From: an uncultured Acidobacteriia bacterium
Lineage (GTDB): Bacteria > Acidobacteriota > Terriglobia > Bryobacterales > Bryobacteraceae
Reading direction: 5' to 3'
NCBI GenBank assembly: GCA_903825445.1
Contig: CAIKAS010000320.1
Span: 1-64,000, forward strand
DNA length: 64,000 bases
Shown: positions 17,859-27,726 of the stretch, piece after piece
Layout of the letters: each line of letters opens with the position of its first letter
Numbering within the stretch: position 1 is the stretch's first letter
The notes under the pieces: model-generated
What the model was told of the DNA's origin: nothing
The model's database searches: none
Seen by the model: only the letters and a program-made list of their open reading frames with translations
Position numbers and translations under genes: made by a program

Positions 17859-20840
17859 ATGAAGTGCAGTGGAACGAAGCCCGCGTATTTATTGGTCGCC
17901 CCGGTCCTTACGGCGTTCCTGACCATGAATGTCGCAGCCCGGGCTCAAACGGGCGCTAAACAGCAGGAGACAAAAACAACCATCAGCCCGCCAGTGGTGA
18001 ATGGTCACACGGTGGGGGACGATTACTTTCTCGCCAACTACACGCAGTTGCTGGAGTATTGGAATAAGCTGGCGAAGGAATCCGACCGTATCAAACTGGT
18101 GGATCTTGGCAAGACGCCGGAAGGTCGGCCGTTCGTGATGGCCATCATCACCTCGCCTGCGAATCACAAGAACCTTGCTCGCTACAAAGAGATTTCTCAA
18201 AAGCTGGGACGCGCTGACGGCCTCACCGACGACCAGGCGCACGCTCTGGCGGCCGAAGGCAAGACCGTAGTCTGGATCGATGGCGGCCTGCACGCCACCG
18301 AATGCGTCAACTCCCAGGCGCTGTTCACCGAAGCCTACGACTTTCTGAGCAAGAACGACGCGGAAACGCAGCGCATCCTGAACGACGATATCCTCCTGCT
18401 GGTGCCTGCCAATCCGGACGGCATGGAACTGGTCTCCGACTGGTACATGCGCGAGAGCGATCCGTTGAAGCGCAACCTCAACCTCCCACGCCTTTACCAA
18501 AAGTACGTTGGTCACGATAACAATCGCGACTCCTACGTCGCCAATCAGGCCGAGACCGAAATCATCAACAAAGAAATGTACATCGACTGGATTCCCCAGA
18601 TCATGTACAACCAGCATCAGACCGGCCCGGCAGGCGCGGTGCTGTTCTTCTCCCCGTTCCGCGATCCGTTCAACTACAATCAGGACCCGCTGGTGCCGAT
18701 CGGCATCGACCTCGTCTCAGCCGCGGTGCACGAACGGTTTATCGAAGAAGGCAAGCCGGGCGCCGTCATGCGAACCGGCGCGCCCTATTCGACATGGTTC
18801 AACGGCGGTGACCGCACGACCACTGGCTTCCATAACCAGATCGGCGTGATGTCGGAAATCATCGGCAGCCCAACGCCGCTGAGCATCCCGCTCGTCTCCT
18901 CGAAACTGTTACCTAACGGCGATCAGCCTCTGCCTATCGGCCCGAAGCAGGAATGGCACCAGCGGCAGACCATCGAATACCTTCTCTCGGCCGATCGCGC
19001 ACTGCTCGATATTGCAGCGCGCTTCCGCGAAGAGTTCCTGTTCCGCATCTATCGCGCGGGCAAGAACTCGATTGAACGCGGCAACGAGGATTACTGGACG
19101 CTCACGCCGAAGCGCATCGCGGCGCTCGACGCCGCCTACGCGAAAGACCGCGCGGCGCAAGGCCTTAGCACCGAGACTGTCGCTGCGGCAGGCGGCGATA
19201 CGGACACTGGCGGCGGCGGACGAGGCGGCATCCCCACGAAGTACTGGGACCAGCTGCACACTCCGGAAGCACGCGATCCGCGCGGCTACATCATCCCGTC
19301 GGATCAGGCGGACTTCCTGACTGGCACGAAATTCGTCAACGATCTGTTGAAGGCAGGCGTCGTGGTGCATCGCGCTACTGCCAGCTTTCAAGTCGCGGGC
19401 AAGACCTACCCGGCTGGTTCGTACGTTGTGAAAGCAGCGCAGGCCTTCCGCCCGCACCTGCGCGATATGTTTGAGCCGCAGGATCACCCGAACGATCTCC
19501 AGTATCCCGGCGGACCGCCCCGGCCTCCGTACGACATTACTGGTTATACGCTCGCGTTCCAGATGGGCGTGAAGTTCGATCGCATCCTCGACGGCTTTGA
19601 CGGGCCGTTCGAAAAGATCGACGGCCTGCTGAAACCGCCTGCGGCGAAGGTCACCACGGTTTCCGGCACGTCTGGCTATTTCCTGAGTCACCGTATCGTC
19701 GATTCCTTTGAAGGAACCACAAAGCTGCTCGCTTCCGGCGAAGCCGTTTACTGGCTGAAGCAGGATGTCACGGCCAACAACAAGACGTATCCGGCAGGCA
19801 CGATCTACATTCCGGCCAAAGCCAGCACGGCTGCGGCTGTGGATAAGCTCGCCAAAGACCTGGGTCTGCCTTTCGAAGCAACTGCGCAGAAGCCGCAGGG
19901 CGACGCGCTCAAGTTGCGTCCCGTGCGCGTCGGTCTGTGGGATCGCTATGGTGGAAATCAGGACTCAGGCCAGATTCGCTGGCTGCTCGATCAGGCCTTC
20001 CCCATTACCTTCGATCGCGTTTATGCACCCACACTCGACGCCGGTGATCTGAAGAGCAAGTACGACGTGCTGATCTTCCCGACTGGCGCCTTGCCCGGCT
20101 CCGGTGGTGGACGCGGCGGTCGCGGTGGAGGCGGCGGTGCCGCAGCTGCTGGCACGGCGACGGGGGCAACTGCTGCGGGCGGTGGACGCGGTGGAAGCGG
20201 AGCCGCTGCCGCGGGTGCAACCACTGGTGCCGGGCGTGGCGGCGGAGGCCGCGGCGGCGCAGCGGCCGACATACCGGACGAATACAAAGACCAGGTTGGC
20301 ACCGTCACGGCTGCCAAAACCGGTCCTCAGTTGCAGAGCTTTGTCCAGGATGGCGGCACGCTGGTGGCTATCGGCAGTTCAGCTTCCTTCAACAACTACT
20401 TTGGACTTCCGGTAAGCAATGGTCTGACGGAGACGGGTCCGGACGGGACCGCGAAGCCGTTGACCACCACGCAGTTCTACGTACCGGGTTCCATACTGCA
20501 GGCGAGCGTCGACAACAAGCTACCGATCGCCTGGGGACTGCCGAATCAGCTGGACGTCTTCTTCGCCACCAGTCCCTCGTTCCGGCTACAGCCGGATGCT
20601 GCGCTGAAGGGTGTACGCCCTGTGGCCTGGTACGACAGCACGCAGCCTCTGCGCAGCGGCTGGGCGTGGGGCCAGGGCTATTTGAACGGCACAGTTGCAG
20701 CGGTGGAAGCCAGTGTGGGCAAGGGTGAGATCTATCTGTTCGGGCCGGAGATTACTTTCCGGGCACAGCCGCACGGTACGTTCCCGTTCCTGTTTAACGC
20801 CATCTACCTTTCGGGAGCTACGACTGTCCATCTGAACTAA
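17859..20840 (+). CDS. secreted M14-family zinc carboxypeptidase
   Basis: The 993-aa protein has a signal peptide (about 1-29, cleavage near ARAQT) and starts at an ATG preceded by GGAGG. The metallopeptidase core shows the HxxE zinc motif His145-Ala-Thr-Glu148, the NPDG and DNNRD substrate-pocket segments, a candidate third zinc ligand His253 (NQHQTG) and the catalytic Glu at about 333 (MSEIIG). The C-terminal half has no firm domain name and contains a Gly/Arg/Ala-rich low-complexity stretch at about residues 748-805 (20101-20275). It probably removes C-terminal residues from exogenous peptides in the periplasm or outside. It stands alone between two hairpins, so it is likely monocistronic. 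Confidence 0.9.
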   Translation: MKCSGTKPAYLLVAPVLTAFLTMNVAARAQTGAKQQETKTTISPPVVNGHTVGDDYFLANYTQLLEYWNKLAKESDRIKLVDLGKTPEGRPFVMAIITSPANHKNLARYKEISQKLGRADGLTDDQAHALAAEGKTVVWIDGGLHATECVNSQALFTEAYDFLSKNDAETQRILNDDILLLVPANPDGMELVSDWYMRESDPLKRNLNLPRLYQKYVGHDNNRDSYVANQAETEIINKEMYIDWIPQIMYNQHQTGPAGAVLFFSPFRDPFNYNQDPLVPIGIDLVSAAVHERFIEEGKPGAVMRTGAPYSTWFNGGDRTTTGFHNQIGVMSEIIGSPTPLSIPLVSSKLLPNGDQPLPIGPKQEWHQRQTIEYLLSADRALLDIAARFREEFLFRIYRAGKNSIERGNEDYWTLTPKRIAALDAAYAKDRAAQGLSTETVAAAGGDTDTGGGGRGGIPTKYWDQLHTPEARDPRGYIIPSDQADFLTGTKFVNDLLKAGVVVHRATASFQVAGKTYPAGSYVVKAAQAFRPHLRDMFEPQDHPNDLQYPGGPPRPPYDITGYTLAFQMGVKFDRILDGFDGPFEKIDGLLKPPAAKVTTVSGTSGYFLSHRIVDSFEGTTKLLASGEAVYWLKQDVTANNKTYPAGTIYIPAKASTAAAVDKLAKDLGLPFEATAQKPQGDALKLRPVRVGLWDRYGGNQDSGQIRWLLDQAFPITFDRVYAPTLDAGDLKSKYDVLIFPTGALPGSGGGRGGRGGGGGAAAAGTATGATAAGGGRGGSGAAAAGATTGAGRGGGGRGGAAADIPDEYKDQVGTVTAAKTGPQLQSFVQDGGTLVAIGSSASFNNYFGLPVSNGLTETGPDGTAKPLTTTQFYVPGSILQASVDNKLPIAWGLPNQLDVFFATSPSFRLQPDAALKGVRPVAWYDSTQPLRSGWAWGQGYLNGTVAAVEASVGKGEIYLFGPEITFRAQPHGTFPFLFNAIYLSGATTVHLN

Positions 20841-20857
20841 GACAGACAACAGACAGT

Positions 20858-20897
20858 CGCGATGGGGATCGGGAACGAACCCGGTCCCCCCATCGCG
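20858..20897. terminator. hairpin between the peptidase gene and soxC-like gene
   Basis: CGCGATGGGGATCGGG and CCCGGTCCCCCCATCGCG pair to form a long, slightly imperfect stem beginning 17 bases after the peptidase stop and ending just before the ribosome-binding site of the next gene. It may act as a terminator or as a translational control hairpin for soxC. Confidence 0.55.
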
Positions 20898-20915
20898 ATT
20901 CAAGGTGAGCAACAT

Positions 20916-22202
20916 ATGAATAAACGCCGAAACATCGACGCGGTCGTAAGAGGTGAATTCGCCGCCGGCAATGGACTGCTGAACCGTCGCATTCTCCTAG
21001 CGGGAGGACTTTTCGCAGCGGGCAGTGCCGCGACTATCGCTTCCGCACAATCCAATGACAGCGTCGGCGCGAACTCGCCCGAATGGATGAAGACGCCAGG
21101 CCGGGGCTTCTCGGGTTACGGCTTTCCCGCAAAATCGCAGAGTAAGGTGCAGCGCGATTACCCCACCGGCCAGGTGCGACCCACCACTTCCTCGCACACG
21201 CCGCTGCAGTTCCTCGAAGGCACCATTACACCCAACGGACTCCACTTCGAACGGCACCATAACGGCATTCCAGATATCGACGCGGATCGTCATGAGCTGG
21301 CCATCCACGGCCTGGTCAGCCGGCCGCTGGCTTTCTCGCTCGATGCGCTCCTGCGTTATCCCATGGAAACGCACATCCGCTTCATCGAATGCTCCGGCAA
21401 CTCCGGGAGCTACACTTCGGCACAGCCTTCGCAATCGTCTGCCGGCGCAATCAACGGACTGCTGTCCTGTTCAGAATGGACCGGCGTGCGGCTCTCGACA
21501 TTGCTCGCCGAAACCGGTGTCTCGCCCGGTGCGAAGTGGGTGATCGCCGAGGGCGCCGATGCGGCAGCGATGAGCCGCAGCATCCCGCTCGAAAAATGTC
21601 TTGACGATGCTGTGATCGCCCTTTATCAGAACGGCGAGGCCATTCGCCCCGAGCAGGGCTATCCGATGCGAATTCTGCTGCCCGGCTTTGAAGGCAACGT
21701 GAGCGTGAAGTGGTTGCGTCGTGTGAAGGTGACGGACGCGCCTGTCGACTCGCGGGAGGAGACCTCGCACTACACCGAACTGATGCCGGATGGCAAAGCC
21801 CGCCAGTACATGTTCCCGCAGGAAGTGAAGTCCGCCATCATCAAGCCTTCTTTTGGAATGACCATGAAGGGTCCGGGCTTCTACGAAATATCTGGCCTCG
21901 CGTGGTCAGGCGCCGGACGAATCTCGAAGGTTGAAGTCACAGCCGATGGCGGCAAGACCTGGGCGCTCGCGGCCCTGGGCGATCCTGTACTGCCGAAGGC
22001 GCTCACACGCTTTCGCCTGGCATGGAAGTGGGACGGCCAGCCCGCCGTACTGGCGAGCCGCGCCACGGACGAAAAGGGAGCGACGCAGCCAACCCGCGCG
22101 GCGTGGGCGGCTCAATACGCCGCGCGTCAGGGTTATCACTTCAACGGCGTGCAGAGCTGGGGCGTCGAGGCAGATGGGACGGTGAAAAATGTCTACATTT
22201 AG
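20916..22202 (+). CDS. soxC: SoxC-like molybdopterin sulfane/sulfite dehydrogenase, Tat-exported
   Basis: The preferred start is ATG 20916 behind AAGGTGAG, giving 428 residues; the frame extends upstream to 20862 but lacks a ribosome site there. The N-terminus holds a Tat signal (NRRILLAGGLFAAGSAA, cleaved near ASAQ). The oxidoreductase molybdopterin domain includes the molybdenum-ligating Cys159 (FIECSGNSG) and the SoxC-type block GRGFSGYGFPAKSQSK; a C-terminal Mo-co dimerisation domain follows. SoxC with cytochrome SoxD forms sulfane dehydrogenase in the periplasm, and a SoxD-like cytochrome gene overlaps this one. No soxXYZAB genes are nearby, so the physiological substrate (sulfite or a sulfane) is open. 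Confidence 0.88.
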   Translation: MNKRRNIDAVVRGEFAAGNGLLNRRILLAGGLFAAGSAATIASAQSNDSVGANSPEWMKTPGRGFSGYGFPAKSQSKVQRDYPTGQVRPTTSSHTPLQFLEGTITPNGLHFERHHNGIPDIDADRHELAIHGLVSRPLAFSLDALLRYPMETHIRFIECSGNSGSYTSAQPSQSSAGAINGLLSCSEWTGVRLSTLLAETGVSPGAKWVIAEGADAAAMSRSIPLEKCLDDAVIALYQNGEAIRPEQGYPMRILLPGFEGNVSVKWLRRVKVTDAPVDSREETSHYTELMPDGKARQYMFPQEVKSAIIKPSFGMTMKGPGFYEISGLAWSGAGRISKVEVTADGGKTWALAALGDPVLPKALTRFRLAWKWDGQPAVLASRATDEKGATQPTRAAWAAQYAARQGYHFNGVQSWGVEADGTVKNVYI

Positions 22203-22722
22203 ACCCGTCTCCCGCATGCTGGCCTGGATATGTCTGGTGGCAATTCCCGTAGCGGCGCAGCAGCCTAACCTCGGGCGTCCGCTCTCGCCGGAGGAAATCC
22301 GAAAGATTGATCTCACTATCGGGACGGACGGCGCCGGCTTGCCCCCTGGCAGTGGCTCCGTGGCGACAGGCGCCACCGTCTACGCGCAGAAGTGTCAGGT
22401 TTGCCACGGGCCGGAAGGCTCCGGCAAGCCGCAGGACCGCCTGACGGGAGGTGTGGGAACACTCGCCTCCGCCGCGCCCGTCAAGACGCCAGTCAGCTAC
22501 TGGCCCCGCGCAACCACGCTGTTCGACTACATCCGGCGCGCCATGCCGCTGCCGAGCCCACAATCGCTGACCAACGATGAGGTGTACGCGATCACCGCCT
22601 ACTTGTTATCCATCGACGGTGTGGTGGCGAAGGATGCAACGCTCGACGCCAAGACATTGCCGCAAGTCAAAATGCCCAACCGCGACGGTTTCGTCAGTTA
22701 CTGGCGCCTGCAAAAAAAGTAG
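22189..22722 (+). CDS. soxD: SoxD-like monohaem cytochrome c
   Basis: The 177-aa protein has a signal peptide (about 1-24) and a class I cytochrome c domain with haem motif Cys69-Gln-Val-Cys72-His73. A downstream Met (about residue 124, RRAMPLPSPQSL) is the likely axial ligand; this arrangement and the YAITAYLL segment are typical of SoxD. The gene overlaps the end of soxC by 14 bases, so the products are surely co-translated and probably form one enzyme complex, with this cytochrome taking electrons from the molybdenum centre. Confidence 0.88.
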   Translation: MSTFRPVSRMLAWICLVAIPVAAQQPNLGRPLSPEEIRKIDLTIGTDGAGLPPGSGSVATGATVYAQKCQVCHGPEGSGKPQDRLTGGVGTLASAAPVKTPVSYWPRATTLFDYIRRAMPLPSPQSLTNDEVYAITAYLLSIDGVVAKDATLDAKTLPQVKMPNRDGFVSYWRLQKK

Positions 22723-22840
22723 CGCCCTATCCCCGAAAACGAGGGAAGTTTGGGCCGCCTCCCTCCCCCCGCCGCGGGCTGAACGCCAGGAACAGGCCCT
22801 CGTCAAATGCCGGACACCGCGGGAAATGCCCGCAGTGTAC

Positions 22841-23692
22841 TTATTTGTCCTCCGAAATTGCTTTCTGAATCGCCTTGACGGTTTGATCCGTCTGCATTTG
22901 TAAGATCGTTTTGCCGTTTTCGATGGTCTTCTCTATGGGCTTGAGGTTCACCCCGTTCACAGTCAGCTGGTCAGCCTCGGTCCGCTCTTTGAGCCGCGCG
23001 CTCTCGGGATTCACGGCCATCAGAATGGAGGTGTTGTAGTAATTGTCGCTGAATCCGCCCCTGCCTTCGGTGATCCCCAGTTTGGTCCTGACATACTCAT
23101 TCACCGCCCGGCGGTCGTAGTACTCAGGTATAAAATGCACCCTGGAAGGACCGCCAGCCCACTTCGGCCCCAGTTCCTCGGCAACTTCCTTCATGCCTCG
23201 CTGCGCCCCCTGATGGTCGCCAATCAGGATAATCTCCTTGAAGCCGTCAACCTTGAGGGCATTACAGATATCGGTCAGCGTCGATTTATAGGCTGCCAGA
23301 GTAATGTTGAAATCACCCACGTAAGGTCCGCGCTGGCCGTCATCCGGTGGCACATATCGAACTACCGGGGCGATCAGGGCGTTTCCGAGTTTGCGCGCGA
23401 TCAGGTCGGTCTGGCCGCGCAACATGTTTTGATGTTTATCCAGAGTAATAAACGGCCCGGTGGCTTCGAGACCGCCCGCAGGCAGAATAACCGTGGTCTT
23501 GCCCGCCTTCATGGCATTTTTGATTTCGAGCCAGGTCATTTCCTCCATCAAAACGGTGTCCACGGCCCGGATCGCCGGTGGATTGGCGTAATCTTTGAGC
23601 ACGGGCGACTGGCCCTCACTCTGCGCCAGGGCTAACCCGCCGCCGACGGCGATCAGGCTCGCGCCTGCGATAATCCAACTGATTCTCTTCAT
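22841..23692 (-). CDS. secreted creatininase-family protein with altered metal site
   Basis: The start is ATG 23692 behind GGAGGAA (283 aa); a TTG at 23704 in the same frame is less likely. A signal peptide (MKRISWIIAGASLIAVGGG, cleaved near LALAQ) marks it as exported, unlike cytosolic creatininases. The creatininase fold is seen from ILPAGGLEATGPFITLD and the IILIGDHQG block. In classical creatininase the first block carries a Glu-x-His zinc pair; here it reads Glu-Ala-Thr, with a nearby Asp-Lys-His that may substitute. The substrate is unknown. A paralogue sits at 29420-30238, within the divergent operon. Its promoter region is shared with that operon (23705-23913). Confidence 0.82.
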   Translation of the reverse strand: MKRISWIIAGASLIAVGGGLALAQSEGQSPVLKDYANPPAIRAVDTVLMEEMTWLEIKNAMKAGKTTVILPAGGLEATGPFITLDKHQNMLRGQTDLIARKLGNALIAPVVRYVPPDDGQRGPYVGDFNITLAAYKSTLTDICNALKVDGFKEIILIGDHQGAQRGMKEVAEELGPKWAGGPSRVHFIPEYYDRRAVNEYVRTKLGITEGRGGFSDNYYNTSILMAVNPESARLKERTEADQLTVNGVNLKPIEKTIENGKTILQMQTDQTVKAIQKAISEDK

Positions 23693-23744
23693 AAGTTCCT
23701 CCAAGACGATCTAACGACACTTTAGGGCGTGCCCGGTGCCCGAT

Positions 23745-23774
23745 TTGACGCTAAGCATCATAATACCCTATACT
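23745..23774 (+). promoter_or_regulatory. sigma70-type promoter for the DUF1592 operon
   Basis: TTGACG (23745-23750) and TATACT (23769-23774) are spaced by 18 bases, with the start site expected near 23781 and a leader of about 130 nt before the GTG at 23914. The bases just downstream (CATAGGAATAGTGG) are partly complementary to the -10 region of the TonB-receptor promoter (ACTATTCCTAT shared on opposite strands); the meaning is unclear. Confidence 0.55.
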
Positions 23775-23913
23775 ACATAGGAATAGTGGACTATGGCTCG
23801 TTCACTTGAGTGGGTTGTGTCTTTTTTGCCTCCATGGCGGCTGGCAATTGGGACGTTGGTCGGTCGTTTTATTACCGCCCAACCTACACATATAAATTGA
23901 GTTAAGGATCCAT

Positions 23914-26325
23914 GTGGTCGAGCCAGCACGCACTTTATACTACAACCGTATTTTCCGCTACAGCCAGTTAGCGACAGCTCCCGCAGTCCTGTTTTTGGCT
24001 CTGACTTCCGCGGTCTCCGCCCAAACGCCGCAGCGCGCGACGGTTACGGCCTATTGCGCCGGTTGCCACAACGACAAGCTGAAATCCGCTGGTCTCTCCC
24101 TGACGGCGCTGGATCCGGATCACCCGGAGCCAAATGCGAAAGACTGGGAGAAGGTCATCCTGAAGATTCGCGCCGGCATGATGCCACCCGCCGGAGCCAG
24201 ACGCGACAACACGGCCATCAACGGCCTGGCCGATTCGCTCGAACATACTCTCGACCAATCCGCGTCGCGCAGCCCCAACCCCGGCCGCCCTGCCCTGCAC
24301 CGGCTGAATCGGGCCGAGTATGCCAACTCAGTTCGGGATCTGCTCGGTTTGAGTATCGACCCGGCGAATTGGTTGCCCGCCGACGATATGAGCCATGGCT
24401 TCGACAACATGGCCGAGGTTCTCAACATTTCGCCGACCCTGATGGACGGCTACGTTCGCGCCGCGGGCAAAATCAGCCGTCTCGCTGTCGGCGATCCCAC
24501 CGCAAGTCCTCAGGAAGAGACCTACCACCTGAACTCGGCGTTTTCGCAGACGCATCATGTGGAAGGCACACCGCTCGGCACGCGCGGCGGCATCGTATTC
24601 ACACACAATTTCCCCGCCGATGGCGACTACAGGTTCCGCATGACGCTGTACTTCACCACCAACACCCTGCTGTTCGGCACGTATGAGAAGGGGGAGCAAC
24701 TGGAAGTCGCGGTCAATGGGGAGAAGGTCGCGGTGATTCCCGTCAATCCCCGGATGAAAGTGGATGACGACATGAAGACGCCGCCCATCCACATCAAGGC
24801 CGGTCCCCAGGTGATCTCGGCGTCATTCATTCAGAAAAGCGAAGCGCCCGTGGACGATTTTGTGATGCCATTCGAGCAGAGCCTCGAAGATCTTTTCGCA
24901 GGCCAGACGATGGGCCTCACCGCGCTGCCTCACCTGCGCAACATCGCCGTGGTCGGCCCGTACAACATCACGGGCATCAGCGACACGCCGAGCCGCGCGA
25001 GGATCTTCACCTGCCACCCATCGAAACAGGAAGAAGAAATCGGCTGCGCGAAGAAGATTCTCAGCGATCTGGCACGCCGGGCTTACAGACGTCCCATCAC
25101 CGATGCTGATCGCGAAGATCTGCTTAGCGTCTATCAGACTGGCCGCAACACTTCTCAGCAAGGCAAAACCGGCGTCGATTTTGACTCGGGCATCCGCATG
25201 GCGCTTGAGTTCATTTTGGCCAATCCGCAGTTCGTCTTCCGTTTTGAGCACACACCACCCAACGCGGCGCCGGGCACGAATTTTCGCGTGAGCGATGTCG
25301 AACTGGCATCGCGGCTTTCCTATTTCCTATGGAGCAGCGCCCCGGACGATCGTCTGCTGACCCTGGCTGCGGCCGGGCGACTGCACGAACCCAAACAGCT
25401 TGAAGCCGAGGTTCGACGCATGCTGGCAGACCCGCGCTCGGAAGCGCTGATTTCCAACTTCGCCGGTCAGTGGCTCTATCTGCGTAACCTGAAAAGCGCA
25501 CAGCCCGACATTTTCACTTACCCCAACTTCGACGAAAACCTGCTTGATTCCATGCGGCGCGAAACGGAGTTGTTCTTCGGCAGCATCATGCACGAGGACC
25601 GGAACATCACCGATCTGCTCAGTGCCAACTACACGTATGTGGATGAGCGCCTCGCCCGTCACTACGGCATTCCCGATGTGGAAGGCAATCGCTTCCGCCG
25701 CGTCACGCTGACCGATCCAAATCGCTTTGGGTTGCTCGGCCAGGGGAGCATCCTCACCGTGACCTCCTTCGCCACGCGAACGTCGCCGGTTGTGCGCGGG
25801 AAGTGGGTGCTGGAGAATATTATGGGCGCGCCGCCGCCAAATCCCCCGGCCAACGTTCCGCCGCTCAAGGAAGCCGCTGCGGGAACGAAAGATGTTTCTG
25901 TCCGCGTGCGCCTCGAAGAGCATCACAAGAACCCCGTCTGCGCGGCCTGCCACACCAAGATGGACCCGATCGGTTTCGCTCTCGAGAATTTCGATGGCAC
26001 CGGTGTCTGGCGAACACGTGACGGTCTCGATCCGATTGATGCGTCCGGGACGATGGTCGACGGCACGCCGGTCAACGGTCCCGCAAGTCTGCGGGAGGCG
26101 CTGATGGCGCGCAGCGACGTGTTCATCCGCAACTTCACGCAGAGGCTTCTGACCTACGGTCTGGGCCGTGGCGTGGAGTATTACGACATGCCTGCCGTGC
26201 GGGAAATCGATCGCGACGCCGCGAAAGAGAACAACCGTTTTTCCGCAATCATTCTCGGCATTGTGAAGAGTGTTCCATTCCAGATGCGGCGCGCCGAGTC
26301 CGCTCCCGCAAACGCAGCCGATTAG
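23914..26325 (+). CDS. planctomycete-type cytochrome / DUF1587-DUF1595-DUF1592-DUF1588-DUF1585 protein
   Basis: The 803-aa exported protein begins at GTG 23914 behind AAGGA and has a signal peptide (about 1-36, cleaved near VSAQT). An N-terminal haem-binding motif Cys48-Ala-Gly-Cys51-His52 forms a PSCyt1-like cytochrome domain. The rest shows the ordered DUF1587, DUF1595, DUF1592, DUF1588 and DUF1585 modules (LHRLNRAEYANSVRDLL; RLSYFLWSSAPDD; MDPIGFALENFDGTGVWR) and a second CxxCH at Cys676-Cys679-His680. Such proteins are found with DUF1552 partners in planctomycetes and acidobacteria; their reaction is not established. It is the first gene of a five-gene operon. Confidence 0.9.
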   Translation: MVEPARTLYYNRIFRYSQLATAPAVLFLALTSAVSAQTPQRATVTAYCAGCHNDKLKSAGLSLTALDPDHPEPNAKDWEKVILKIRAGMMPPAGARRDNTAINGLADSLEHTLDQSASRSPNPGRPALHRLNRAEYANSVRDLLGLSIDPANWLPADDMSHGFDNMAEVLNISPTLMDGYVRAAGKISRLAVGDPTASPQEETYHLNSAFSQTHHVEGTPLGTRGGIVFTHNFPADGDYRFRMTLYFTTNTLLFGTYEKGEQLEVAVNGEKVAVIPVNPRMKVDDDMKTPPIHIKAGPQVISASFIQKSEAPVDDFVMPFEQSLEDLFAGQTMGLTALPHLRNIAVVGPYNITGISDTPSRARIFTCHPSKQEEEIGCAKKILSDLARRAYRRPITDADREDLLSVYQTGRNTSQQGKTGVDFDSGIRMALEFILANPQFVFRFEHTPPNAAPGTNFRVSDVELASRLSYFLWSSAPDDRLLTLAAAGRLHEPKQLEAEVRRMLADPRSEALISNFAGQWLYLRNLKSAQPDIFTYPNFDENLLDSMRRETELFFGSIMHEDRNITDLLSANYTYVDERLARHYGIPDVEGNRFRRVTLTDPNRFGLLGQGSILTVTSFATRTSPVVRGKWVLENIMGAPPPNPPANVPPLKEAAAGTKDVSVRVRLEEHHKNPVCAACHTKMDPIGFALENFDGTGVWRTRDGLDPIDASGTMVDGTPVNGPASLREALMARSDVFIRNFTQRLLTYGLGRGVEYYDMPAVREIDRDAAKENNRFSAIILGIVKSVPFQMRRAESAPANAAD

Positions 26326-26349
26326 CACCTGAACGGAGATCTGAAAACC

Positions 26350-27726
26350 ATGTACGTCACCAAAAAGCATTTGTCACGCCGCACACTTCTGCGGGGCGCG
26401 GGCGTCGCACTGGCACTGCCGCTGCTCGATTCCATGGTCCCCGCGCAGACGCCGCTGCGTAAGACCGCGGCCGCCGGGCGCACGCGTTTCGCCGCCATCG
26501 AAATCGTTCACGGTGCTGCCGGAAGCACACTGGACGGCACTACCAAACACTACTGGTCGCCCGCCGGCGAGGGCTCGGATTTTGAAATCACCCCGACTCT
26601 CCTGTCGCTGGCGCCATATCGGGACTACCTGACCATCGTCAGCGGTACGGATCTCAACAACGCCTCAGCGCTTTCGCCGCGCGAAGAAGGCGCTGATCAT
26701 ACGCGCTCATCGGCCGTCTTTCTGACCGCCGCGCATCCGAAGATGACCGAAGGCTCCGACATCTACCTCGGCACTTCCATCGACCAGATTTATGCGCAGA
26801 AGGCGGGGCAGGAAACGCCGCTGCCTTCCATTCAGCTCTGCATCGAAGATGTTGGTTCGCTCTCCGGCGCCTGCGGGTATGGATACAGCTGCGTTTATGC
26901 CAACACGATCAGCTGGGCGTCGCCCACGCAGCCGCTGCCCATGGAAATCGATCCCCGCGTCGCCTTCGAACGCCTGTTTGGCGATGGCGCGACTCCGGCG
27001 GAACGGCTCGCGCGCAGGCAGGCGGATCGCAGCATTCTCGACACCATTCGGCAGGAGATGGCGCGCCTCACGAAAGGTCTCGACGCCAGCGATCGCGGTC
27101 GCCTCAACGATTATCTGGATAGTGTCCGGGAGATCGAAGCCCGTATCCAGAAGGTGGAAAAATATAACTCCAGCGGCGAAGCGCGCGCGTTACCCGAAGC
27201 GCCGGTCGGCGTGCCGGATTCGTTCGAAGAGCATGTAAAGCTGATGTTCGATCTCCAGGTGCTGGCGTTTATGACGGACACCACACGCGTCTCGTCGTTC
27301 AAGCTGAGCCGCGACGTGAGTTCACGCGTGTACCCGGAAAGCGGCGTCAAGTCTCCGTTCCATGGCCTCTCGCATCACGGAGAAAACACCGATACCATCG
27401 CGGAATTCGCCAAGCTGAACCAGTACCACGTCAGCAAGGCGGCCTACTTTATCGACAAGCTGAAGAACACGCCGGATGGCGATGGCAATCTGCTCGACCA
27501 CTCGCTGGTACTCTACGGCAGCCCGATGGGCGACTCTCACATTCACGATCACAAGCGCCTGCCGATCTTCCTGGCAGGCAAAGCAAACGGCCAGTTGCGT
27601 GGCAATCAGCATTTCCGCGCGCCCGATGGCACGCCGGCCGCGAATCTGCTTCTTTCGGTTCTGCGGAAACTCGGCGTGGAAGATGTGGCAAGCATTGGCG
27701 ACAGCACAGGAGCACTGGCAATATGA
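26350..27726 (+). CDS. DUF1552 family Tat-exported protein
   Basis: The 458-aa protein carries a Tat signal (SRRTLLRGAGVALALPLLD) and the DUF1552 features AGEGSDFEITPTL, SVFLTAAHPK-like and LYGSPMGDSHIHDH. It begins 24 bases after the DUF1592-type gene, its usual genomic partner, so the two probably act together in the periplasm. It overlaps the ankyrin gene by four bases. No catalytic assignment can be made; the C-terminal His-rich segment could bind metal. Confidence 0.9.
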   Translation: MYVTKKHLSRRTLLRGAGVALALPLLDSMVPAQTPLRKTAAAGRTRFAAIEIVHGAAGSTLDGTTKHYWSPAGEGSDFEITPTLLSLAPYRDYLTIVSGTDLNNASALSPREEGADHTRSSAVFLTAAHPKMTEGSDIYLGTSIDQIYAQKAGQETPLPSIQLCIEDVGSLSGACGYGYSCVYANTISWASPTQPLPMEIDPRVAFERLFGDGATPAERLARRQADRSILDTIRQEMARLTKGLDASDRGRLNDYLDSVREIEARIQKVEKYNSSGEARALPEAPVGVPDSFEEHVKLMFDLQVLAFMTDTTRVSSFKLSRDVSSRVYPESGVKSPFHGLSHHGENTDTIAEFAKLNQYHVSKAAYFIDKLKNTPDGDGNLLDHSLVLYGSPMGDSHIHDHKRLPIFLAGKANGQLRGNQHFRAPDGTPAANLLLSVLRKLGVEDVASIGDSTGALAI

